Shown here one piece after another: positions 1-5,096 of a stretch of 5,096 nt of DNA. The notes under the pieces were generated by a model, which saw only the letters and a list, made by a program, of their open reading frames with translations, had not been told where the DNA came from and did no database searches. Every line of letters starts with the position of its first letter. Position 1 is the stretch's first letter. This DNA comes from Syntrophomonadaceae bacterium (GTDB taxonomy: Bacteria > Bacillota > Syntrophomonadia > Syntrophomonadales > Syntrophomonadaceae), in assembly GCA_012522705.1 (NCBI GenBank), contig JAAYJY010000084.1, positions 1 to 5,096 on the forward strand, written 5' to 3'. The position numbers were made by a program, and so were the translations under genes.

Positions 1-1
1 A

Positions 2-859
2 GCTCAATGCTTCGATCATCTTCGGGGACTGATCGATATGCTTCCCCAACACAATCAGGATCGGACTCCAATTGTTATGACTCCGGGTGTGAATAAGGAT
101 CTGCGCGATATGGACCATGTTCTGCCGCTCTTTAATAACCGCCCATATGATGTCCGCAAGATTATCACCCGCGTATTTGATGACCACAGCTTCATCGAAG
201 TGCAGGAATCATTTGCGGCCAATTTGGTAGTGGGCTTTGCCCGGCTGTCAAATGGTTTGGTCGGAATAGTTGCCAATCAACCTGATTGCCTATCCGGCGC
301 CATTGAATGTAATGCCAGTGATAAGGCCGCCCGGTTCATTCGTTTTTGTGACGCCTTCAATATACCACTGATAACCTTTACTGATACACCGGGGTTTATG
401 CCCGGCATGGATGAAGAGCGCAAAGGCATAATACGTCATGGCGCCAAACTTGTTTATGCCTATTCCGAGGCAACTGTGCCTAAGATTAATATCATCTTGC
501 GTAAAGCATTCGGGGGGGCTTACATTGCTATGTCCAGCAAACACGTAGGGGCGGACTTCGTCTTTGCCTGGCCTTCCGCGGAGATTGCCGTGGTTGGTGC
601 TTCAGGCGCGGTAGAGGTCTTGTTCCATAAGCAGATCGAATCCCTCAGAGGAGGTGAATTAACCGAATTCAGGCAGAAAAAGATAGACGAGTATCACTAC
701 AATTTCTCTAACCCCAAATTTGCTGCCGAGGCAGGCTATGTCGATGAAATAATTTCGCCAGCCCAGACTCGGAGCACAATTATCAAAGCGATGAAAATCC
801 TGCAAAACAAATATGAGTCTCCGGTAGTGATCAAAAAGCACAACTGTATGCCGATGTAG
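2..859 (+). CDS. Acyl-CoA carboxylase carboxyltransferase subunit (MmdA/PccB family), 5'-truncated by window edge
   Basis: This is the C-terminal half of a biotin-dependent carboxyltransferase beta subunit, which moves a carboxyl group between carboxybiotin and an acyl-CoA (acetyl-, propionyl- or related). The frame is open from base 2 to the TAG at 857-859, giving 285 visible residues. Family members are usually about 510 residues, so the ATG at 38 is an internal Met and the true start lies upstream. Family hallmarks (visible numbering) are RPYDVRKII near 47, GIVANQP near 88, the DTPGFMPG loop near 128, RHGAKLVYAYSEATVP near 145, the RKAFGGAYIAM glycine-rich oxyanion-hole loop near 167, and AWPSAEIAVVGASGAVEVLF near 189. 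The tail KKHNCMPM resembles the KKHGNIPL ending of MmdA/PccB proteins. Where many propionyl-CoA enzymes have Asp after GGAY, this one has Ile. No partner subunit is visible. It could be a methylmalonyl-CoA decarboxylase, propionyl-CoA carboxylase or acetyl-CoA carboxylase subunit; the exact substrate is not resolved. GC is about 50% in a sampled line, higher than the next gene. Confidence 0.9.
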   Translation, partial: AQCFDHLRGLIDMLPQHNQDRTPIVMTPGVNKDLRDMDHVLPLFNNRPYDVRKIITRVFDDHSFIEVQESFAANLVVGFARLSNGLVGIVANQPDCLSGAIECNASDKAARFIRFCDAFNIPLITFTDTPGFMPGMDEERKGIIRHGAKLVYAYSEATVPKINIILRKAFGGAYIAMSSKHVGADFVFAWPSAEIAVVGASGAVEVLFHKQIESLRGGELTEFRQKKIDEYHYNFSNPKFAAEAGYVDEIISPAQTRSTIIKAMKILQNKYESPVVIKKHNCMPM

Positions 860-902
860 AAGTAGCTCCATTGGCTGCGGGTTAGACTAACTAGCTCAAC
901 TT

Positions 903-907
903 GGAGG
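903..907 (+). promoter_or_regulatory. Ribosome binding site deciding the TTG start at 917
   Basis: GGAGG lies 9 bases upstream of the TTG at 917-919, an ideal Shine-Dalgarno spacing. The next in-frame ATG (968) has only a poorly spaced GGGAGAG directly before it, so TTG is preferred. Confidence 0.75.
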
Positions 908-916
908 TTATAAAAA

Positions 917-1915
917 TTGCTTATCAGGAAGACGAATCTTAGAGACGTTAAGGATAAGTGGGAGAGAATGTATGCTTCCAACCATGCTCTTACCCCATAT
1001 TCATCATATTCTTTTAATGAGATAGTGTGTCAGAATTATCGGTTCGCACCAAATAGATTCCTGCTGCAGACTAAGATATTTGAGGTTCTTGATGATAACC
1101 AGGATACAATTATGATCATACCGCTATATGGAAGAGGCGAGCTGTATTATTTGATCGGAGATCTATTGATGACCGGGCATTTAGATTTCATCTATAAACA
1201 GGACATCAGCCATGATGAATTTGCGCAAGCTTTTAAACTATTGGAGCCTGAACTCAAAGGAACCAAGTTGGTATTAAACAAAATTAGTGAACGCAGCAGA
1301 CTTAATGATTACTTGGCAGCTAATTATCCCATTGCTGATAAAAAAATATGTGTTAATATCCACTATGGCAGCGACTGTGAAGCTTATATCAAATCATTAA
1401 GTAAAAACATGCGCCGTCATATTCGTAATATGCGCAATCGTCTTGAGCGCGAAGCTGTGAACTGGAATGTGGAAGTGAAAATAAATACGCCTATTTCAAA
1501 TAGAATCAAAAAAGATATCCTGAAGGTATATAACGATAGAGCGGTTGATAAAAATAGGAAACAGTTAAGTTGGTCTTTGAAAACAGTCAGATACCATTTC
1601 AATCCGATCACCATATCCACAGCCAACATGGAAGGTAATTTTAATTCCATTTTACACATCGATGGCGAGCTGGCTGCCTTCTCCAGCGGATATGTCACCA
1701 ATGACAATTCGACGATCATATCGCCGCGAGGAGCAATGAATAGCAAGTTTTCGAAATTTAGTCCGGGATTGCTGCTGGACATGGAAACCATAAAATGGCT
1801 GACACAAAATACGGAGATAACCAACCTCGACCTATCCAGAGGCGATGAAGAATATAAATACGCCCTTGGTGGCAAGGAACACTATAATTACTCGTATGAG
1901 ATTGAGTTTAATTAG
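917..1915 (+). CDS. GNAT-fold acyltransferase, BioF2/CelD/FemAB-like (PF13480-type)
   Basis: This 332-residue protein has the look of the GNAT_acetyltransf_6 (BioF2-like) family. These proteins share the FemAB-type acyltransferase fold and are common in polysaccharide and lipid-envelope loci. The diagnostic parts are in the C-terminal half: a basic helix YIKSLSKNMRRHIRNMRNRL (157-176), a central strand HIDGELAAFSSGYV (247-260), the SPGLLLDMETIKWL segment (282-295), and the DLSRGDEEYKYALGG motif (305-319) typical of the family end. The N-terminal half (1-145) is less recognisable and would hold the first lobe. No signal peptide or membrane segment is evident, so it is probably cytoplasmic, acting on a sugar nucleotide, lipid-linked sugar or aminoacyl acceptor. 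Start is TTG, chosen from the GGAGG at 903-907. The gap to the carboxyltransferase is 57 bases. A sampled line is about 30% GC, clearly lower than the genes on both sides. The acyl donor and acceptor cannot be read from sequence; assignment to the fold is more secure than any function. Confidence 0.75.
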   Translation: MLIRKTNLRDVKDKWERMYASNHALTPYSSYSFNEIVCQNYRFAPNRFLLQTKIFEVLDDNQDTIMIIPLYGRGELYYLIGDLLMTGHLDFIYKQDISHDEFAQAFKLLEPELKGTKLVLNKISERSRLNDYLAANYPIADKKICVNIHYGSDCEAYIKSLSKNMRRHIRNMRNRLEREAVNWNVEVKINTPISNRIKKDILKVYNDRAVDKNRKQLSWSLKTVRYHFNPITISTANMEGNFNSILHIDGELAAFSSGYVTNDNSTIISPRGAMNSKFSKFSPGLLLDMETIKWLTQNTEITNLDLSRGDEEYKYALGGKEHYNYSYEIEFN

Positions 1916-1930
1916 CTCTTCGGGTGTCTC

Positions 1931-1968
1931 GTCCTATCAGGACCTGGATCCCAACAAACGATGTCCAG
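1931..1968 (+). repeat. Two adjacent short inverted repeats in the gap before the aminotransferase gene
   Basis: GTCCT-ATC-AGGAC (1931-1943) is a perfect 5-bp stem with a 3-base loop. It is followed with no gap by CTGGA (1944-1948) pairing with TCCAG (1964-1968) across a 15-base loop. No T-run follows directly, so neither is a normal intrinsic terminator. Each stem alone is short and could be chance; their adjacency to the palindrome at 1974-1989 is what makes them worth recording. Confidence 0.35.
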
Positions 1969-1973
1969 CCGAT

Positions 1974-1989
1974 TATCTTGTACAAGATA
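1974..1989. repeat. Perfect 16-base palindrome, candidate operator or RNA hairpin
   Basis: TATCTTGTACAAGATA is its own reverse complement over 16 bases. The symmetry extends to 1972-1991 with one mismatched pair (1973/1990). It sits about 50 bases before the aminotransferase ATG. As DNA it has the shape of a binding site for a dimeric regulator; as RNA it would form a 6-bp stem with a GUAC tetraloop. A T-run exists at 2011-2016 but is 21 bases away, too far for a standard terminator. I recognise no known regulator site. Confidence 0.5.
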
Positions 1990-2038
1990 GTACGGTTACC
2001 AAATAAATAGTTTTTTCTTGTAGAAAGGGTATAGACCA

Positions 2039-3187
2039 ATGAGCCAACAAACACCACGCATATATTTAAGCCCTCCCCATATGAGTGGGAAAGAACAGGA
2101 ATATATTAGGGATGCCTTCGCGTCCAACTGGATTGCTCCCCTAGGCCCCCATGTCGATGCATTCGAAACAGAGATGTGCCAGTATTTAGGATGCAGAAAA
2201 ACACTTGCGCTTAGCTCAGGCACAGCCGCCATCCACTTGGCGCTGCGGTATTTGGGTGCCGGGCCCGGGGATACAGTGTTTTGTTCTTCCCTGACTTTTA
2301 TAGGCAGTGCCAATCCGATCCTCTACTTAGGCGCTGAACCGGTGTTCGTCGATTCTGAGCCTGATAGCTGGAACATGTCGCCGGAGGCCCTGCAAAAAGC
2401 TTTCGACTGGGCGGTTGCGATTGGCCGTCTGCCCAAAGCGGTGATCGTCGTTGATCTTTACGGGCAGAGTGCTCGAATGGATCCGCTTCTGGCCATCTGC
2501 AACAATTATGGGGTTCCGGTAGTGGAAGACGCCGCTGAAGCTTTGGGTGCTACATATAAGGGTAATAATTGCGGGACCATGGGCAAGTTTGGGATATTTT
2601 CATTCAACGGCAACAAAATCATAACCACTTCCGGGGGAGGGATGCTTGTTTCCGATGATGCTGAAGCAATAGAAAAAGCTTGGTTCTGGGCAACCCAGGC
2701 GCGCGATCCAGAGCCGTGGTATCAACATTCCGAGATGGGATACAATTACCGGCTCAGCAATATAATAGCTGCGATCGGTCGCGCTCAACTACAGGTATTG
2801 GATGAGCGGGTAGCAACCAAGAGGCGTGTGTTTGACAAGTATGAACAGGCTTTGAATGGTTTACCCGGTGTGGGCTTTATTTCTGAACCTCGTGACACCA
2901 GGTGTAACCGTTGGCTGACCGTAATTACCATAGACCCTGATTTGACAAGCGTTCGACCTGTCGAAGTCATTAAGGCGTTGGGTTCCGAAAACATTGAGGC
3001 ACGACCCGTTTGGAAGCCGATGCATCTACAGCCTCTGTTCTCCGGCTGTGAATATTTCACTCATGGGTCAACTAGTGTTTGCGATGGACTATTTAGTAGT
3101 GGATTATGCTTGCCATCGGGTTCCAGCATGACCGAAGAGCAGCAAGATAGGGTGATTGAGTGTATAATTCGTTTCCTTGGCGACTGA
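2039..3187 (+). CDS. epsN: EpsN/PglE-type UDP-4-keto-sugar aminotransferase (DegT/DnrJ/EryC1/StrS family)
   Basis: This is a complete 382-residue PLP-dependent sugar aminotransferase of normal family length. Such enzymes transfer an amino group, usually from glutamate, to C4 of UDP-4-keto-6-deoxy-GlcNAc, giving the UDP-4-amino-4,6-dideoxy sugar used in bacillosamine-type glycans. It closely resembles B. subtilis EpsN by memory: IYLSPPHMSG (8-17), SNWIAPLGP (29-37), SGTAAIHLALR (60-70), DSEPDSWNMSP (105-115), VDLYGQSARMD (138-148), VVEDAAEALG (161-170) and FGIFSFNGNKIITTSGGG (184-201). Lys193 in the last motif is the expected Schiff-base lysine. Asp164 is the expected PLP pyridine-nitrogen partner. 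GYNYRLSN (234-241) and EARPVWKPMHLQPLF (320-334) are further family motifs. The ATG at 2039 is preceded by GAAAGGG (2023-2029), spaced 9 bases. It is cytoplasmic. The partner dehydratase and acetyltransferase are not in the window. GC samples of 48-65% contrast with the AT-rich glycosyltransferase that follows. The family assignment is near certain; the exact sugar isomer is inferred. Confidence 0.94.
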   Translation: MSQQTPRIYLSPPHMSGKEQEYIRDAFASNWIAPLGPHVDAFETEMCQYLGCRKTLALSSGTAAIHLALRYLGAGPGDTVFCSSLTFIGSANPILYLGAEPVFVDSEPDSWNMSPEALQKAFDWAVAIGRLPKAVIVVDLYGQSARMDPLLAICNNYGVPVVEDAAEALGATYKGNNCGTMGKFGIFSFNGNKIITTSGGGMLVSDDAEAIEKAWFWATQARDPEPWYQHSEMGYNYRLSNIIAAIGRAQLQVLDERVATKRRVFDKYEQALNGLPGVGFISEPRDTRCNRWLTVITIDPDLTSVRPVEVIKALGSENIEARPVWKPMHLQPLFSGCEYFTHGSTSVCDGLFSSGLCLPSGSSMTEEQQDRVIECIIRFLGD

Positions 3188-3192
3188 CTTTA

Positions 3193-3216
3193 GAGCTACA
3201 CTATTCTTAATAGCTC
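3193..3216 (+). repeat. Short inverted repeat in the gap after the aminotransferase gene
   Basis: GAGCTA (3193-3198) is matched by TAGCTC (3211-3216) across a 12-base interval. An alternative fold pairs CTATT (3201-3205) with AATAG (3209-3213), leaving GAG/CTC as a lower stem. No T-run follows, so it is not a convincing terminator. It could be a weak RNA structure or processing element, or chance. Confidence 0.3.
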
Positions 3217-3235
3217 ATAATGTTGCAGATATTTT

Positions 3236-3243
3236 AGGAGGTG
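3236..3243 (+). promoter_or_regulatory. Strong ribosome binding site deciding the TTG start at 3254
   Basis: AGGAGGTG is a near-ideal match to the 16S rRNA anti-Shine-Dalgarno sequence. It ends 10 bases before the TTG at 3254-3256, supporting this non-ATG start. The protein so begun, MKKILLIGPN, is a typical first beta strand of a GT-B glycosyltransferase. Confidence 0.85.
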
Positions 3244-3253
3244 CGGCTCAGTT

Positions 3254-4393
3254 TTGAAAAAAATATTGCTGATCGGGCCCAATACGGAAGTATCAGATAG
3301 ATATAAGGGCGGCATTCACCACGTAATAAGAACAATAAGAGAGGACTATAAACAGGAGTTTACCAGAAATGGGATCGAACTCTCTTTCTTCAACACTGAG
3401 AGAATATCAAGGTCAGCTGAATCTCAGGGCAAATTAAATGCAAGTAACCTGGAGAATGCATGGCAAATTTATAGGGAGTGCTCAATCGAACTCAAAAATG
3501 ATAAATATGATGCTATTATCTATGCTTCATCTACAGGTTTTCCTTTGTTAAAAGACATGATAATTGCCAAGCAGCTAAAAGAAAGGCATAATGTAAAGGT
3601 CATTTTGCAGATCCACTACGCCAACATAGATTCAATACTAATTAAGAGATACAAACTAGAGAAGTATGTTTTAAAATTAATGACAGACCTCTGCGATGGA
3701 TGTATTTTTCTTTCTCAAGAATTACTGTCGCAGTTTGTTTCTAAGGGATTTCCAAGAAGCAACGCATACCTACTATACAATTACCACGATATGGCTCTAG
3801 ACAATAAACTAGTCACCAATAAGATAGCTGCCAACAATGATAATTCAAAAACGAGATTTGTTTTTATGGGTAGTTTTAACAGAAGAAAGGGTTTGTACGA
3901 TTTATTCGAGGCGTTAGAAACCTTAGATACCAATTCATATGTTTTGGATCTATGTGACGGATTTAACCAAGATGATGCCTTACTGAAGAAAAAATTAGAA
4001 GAATTCTGTTCTGAACATAGAGAATCAGCAATTAATCATGGCTATGTGAGCTATAGTGAGAAAGATAATGTGTTTTTGAACGCGGATGTTTGTGTTTTAC
4101 CCTCCTATGCGGAAGGTCTTCCGGTTGTGTTGCTGGAAGCCATGGCCGCAGGGTGTGCAGTTATAGCAACAGACGTAGGAGCAGTAACCGAGATAGTAGA
4201 AAGGAACAGGAACGGAATTATAATTAATCCTGGGGATGTGCAAGCGTTAAGAAATGCATTACTCTTGACAATCCTAGACAAGAGTCTACTAAAAGCAATG
4301 CAAAATTACAACTATCAAGATGCAGGCAAATATACTGTAGAAAACTATATAAGACAGATGTGTTCGATTATAGAATCCGTCCTAATCAAATAG
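3254..4393 (+). CDS. GT-B glycosyltransferase, family 4 type
   Basis: This complete 379-residue retaining-type glycosyltransferase would transfer a sugar from a nucleotide donor to a growing lipid-linked or polymer glycan at the inner face of the membrane. The N-terminal acceptor domain opens with MKKILLIGPN (1-10) and a glycine-rich loop RYKGGIHHVIR (16-26). The C-terminal donor domain begins near 200 with RFVFMGSFNRRKGLYDLFEAL (split here only by function: strand 201-207, then the basic R209-K212 donor-phosphate region). The signature ends with ADVCVLPSYAEGLPVVLLEA (277-296), in which Glu287 and Glu295 form the EX7E motif, followed by AAGCAVIATDVGAVTEIV. No transmembrane segment is seen. 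It starts at TTG with a strong Shine-Dalgarno, 66 bases after the aminotransferase, so is probably cotranscribed. Sampled lines are about 30-33% GC, well below the preceding gene. Donor and acceptor sugars cannot be read from sequence. Confidence 0.9.
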   Translation: MKKILLIGPNTEVSDRYKGGIHHVIRTIREDYKQEFTRNGIELSFFNTERISRSAESQGKLNASNLENAWQIYRECSIELKNDKYDAIIYASSTGFPLLKDMIIAKQLKERHNVKVILQIHYANIDSILIKRYKLEKYVLKLMTDLCDGCIFLSQELLSQFVSKGFPRSNAYLLYNYHDMALDNKLVTNKIAANNDNSKTRFVFMGSFNRRKGLYDLFEALETLDTNSYVLDLCDGFNQDDALLKKKLEEFCSEHRESAINHGYVSYSEKDNVFLNADVCVLPSYAEGLPVVLLEAMAAGCAVIATDVGAVTEIVERNRNGIIINPGDVQALRNALLLTILDKSLLKAMQNYNYQDAGKYTVENYIRQMCSIIESVLIK

Positions 4394-4420
4394 GGAAAAT
4401 CCATGATAAAGCTAAGGTAT

Positions 4421-4426
4421 GAGGAA
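4421..4426 (+). promoter_or_regulatory. Ribosome binding site of the second glycosyltransferase gene
   Basis: GAGGAA ends 10 bases before the ATG at 4437. It supports this start over an out-of-frame ATG at 4403 that opens only an 18-codon frame. Confidence 0.55.
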
Positions 4427-4436
4427 CTGAGTACTG

Positions 4437-5096
4437 ATGAAAATACTTTGTCTTGTTGACCATCTGGGCTCTGGTGGAGCCCAAAGGCAGATGACGATTC
4501 TCGCTCTTTTGTTTAAAGAGAGGGGGCATGCAGTGGAGGTTTTGACCTATTACTCTAACGATTTCTTTTTGCCCAGTTTAGCACGAGCTCAGATTCCAGT
4601 TGTTTGTCTAAATGAAGAAAGGCCAATTAAACGCATATTAAAAGTGAGGAAGATTCTACGGAATGGTGATCAGGATGCTGTGTTATCGTTTTTGAACACA
4701 CCCAATTTTATCGCATGTCTAAGTGCGATTGGGGGAAGAAACTGGTCTCTAGTGGTAGGCGAACGTAGCGCGGGGATAAAATCATTCACGAGTCTAAAAG
4801 GAAGATTCTTTAAGCTATTCAATTATTTCGCTGATAGTATAGTCTGCAATTCATATAATGCAAGCAACATGTGGGTGACACATTTCCCATACTTTCAAAA
4901 TAAAATTAGTATACTATATAATCCAATCATCATAGATGAAATTGTATCCACCGACAGTTATCAACCTAAACAGGATGGCAGATTGCACATTATAATTGCT
5001 GCTGGATATCGTGATGAGAAGAATTTGGTTGGAGTTATCGAAGCGGTTAACCTCTTGGAAGCTGAATACAAGCAGAAACTCATGATTGAATGGTAC
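4437..5096 (+). CDS. GT-B glycosyltransferase, family 4 type, 3'-truncated by window edge
   Basis: An open frame of 220 codons runs from ATG 4437 to the last base with no stop, so the gene continues past the window; family members are usually 350-400 residues. It begins MKILCLVDHLGSGGAQRQM, where the GSGGAQRQ loop (11-18) is the classic nucleotide-sugar GT4 N-terminal glycine loop. AVLSFLNTPNFIAC (81-94) and VVGERS (106-111) are typical of GT4 enzymes that use N-acetylhexosamine-type substrates, with some resemblance to PglH of Campylobacter. VCNSYNAS (136-143), ISILYNPI (157-164) and AAGYRDEKNLVGVIEAV (188-204) mark the interdomain region and the start of the donor domain, the last matching the usual GR-x-x-x-KN motif with Arg192 and Lys195. 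The EX7E motif would lie beyond the edge. The gap to the previous gene is 43 bases. Specificity is unknown; the PglH likeness is a weak impression. Confidence 0.87.
   Translation, partial: MKILCLVDHLGSGGAQRQMTILALLFKERGHAVEVLTYYSNDFFLPSLARAQIPVVCLNEERPIKRILKVRKILRNGDQDAVLSFLNTPNFIACLSAIGGRNWSLVVGERSAGIKSFTSLKGRFFKLFNYFADSIVCNSYNASNMWVTHFPYFQNKISILYNPIIIDEIVSTDSYQPKQDGRLHIIIAAGYRDEKNLVGVIEAVNLLEAEYKQKLMIEWY

Noticed and set aside
38..40. ATG as a true start of the carboxyltransferase gene
   Set aside because: The frame is open to base 2 and the preceding residues (HLRGLIDMLP) fit the family's domain linker; a start here would remove the whole N-terminal domain. There is also no good ribosome binding site before it.
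512..518. Run of seven G bases in the carboxyltransferase gene, a possible frameshift or slippage site
   Set aside because: The reading frame passes through intact and encodes the expected RKAFGGAY motif.
881..891. GTTAG-A-CTAAC inverted repeat between the first two genes
   Set aside because: Only 4 bp can pair once a 3-base loop is allowed; too short to support a structure.
1417..1875. Long reverse-strand open frame (152 residues) inside the GNAT gene
   Set aside because: It lies wholly opposite a gene with clear family motifs, has no recognisable domain and reads as an antisense shadow.
1979..2007. Possible sigma-70-type promoter, TTGTAC and AATAAA spaced 17 bases
   Set aside because: Only three and four of six consensus bases match; too weak to call.
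2011..2016. T-run after the palindrome, as an intrinsic terminator
   Set aside because: The palindrome stem ends 21 bases before the T-run and no GC-rich stem lies next to it.
4403..4459. An 18-codon frame (MIKLRYEEL...) between the two glycosyltransferase genes, with AGGGAA shortly upstream
   Set aside because: It is very short, its ribosome site is spaced only 5 bases away, it overlaps the next gene out of frame and it resembles nothing. It could at most couple translation.

Overview
The window reads as part of a bacterial surface-glycan or protein-glycosylation locus, probably from a Firmicute (Bacillota). All five genes lie on the + strand. The support for a Firmicute is strong GGAGG-type ribosome binding sites, two TTG starts backed by them, moderate-to-low GC, and an aminotransferase that closely resembles Bacillus subtilis EpsN from memory. 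The lineage is an inference; no rRNA or other marker gene is present.

Layout: (1) bases 2-859, the C-terminal 285 residues of a biotin-dependent acyl-CoA carboxylase carboxyltransferase subunit, cut by the left edge. (2) 917-1915, a 332-residue GNAT-fold (BioF2/CelD/FemAB-like) acyltransferase starting at TTG. (3) A 123-base gap with three adjacent inverted repeats, one a perfect 16-base palindrome. (4) 2039-3187, a complete EpsN/PglE-type PLP-dependent sugar aminotransferase. (5) 3254-4393, a complete GT-B family 4 glycosyltransferase, also starting at TTG. (6) 4437-5096, the first 220 residues of a second family 4 glycosyltransferase, cut by the right edge. Gaps between genes are 57, 123, 66 and 43 bases. 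I see no convincing intrinsic terminator and no gene-free stretch above 300 bases, so one transcription unit is plausible.

How the genes could work together: the aminotransferase would make a UDP-4-amino-4,6-dideoxy-N-acetyl sugar (bacillosamine-type precursor) from the 4-keto sugar. The glycosyltransferases would assemble it, or other sugars, into an oligosaccharide. The GNAT protein may acylate an amino sugar or another cell-envelope acceptor. The carboxyltransferase is the odd member: it could supply malonyl- or methylmalonyl-CoA as an unusual acyl donor, or it may only be a neighbour. The 4,6-dehydratase, the PglD/EpsM-type acetyltransferase, the initiating phosphoglycosyltransferase, and the biotin carboxylase and biotin carrier subunits are not in this window.

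Base composition is a mosaic. In 60-base samples the carboxyltransferase and aminotransferase run about 48-65% GC, while the GNAT and glycosyltransferase genes run about 30-37%. This fits a locus assembled from pieces of different origin.
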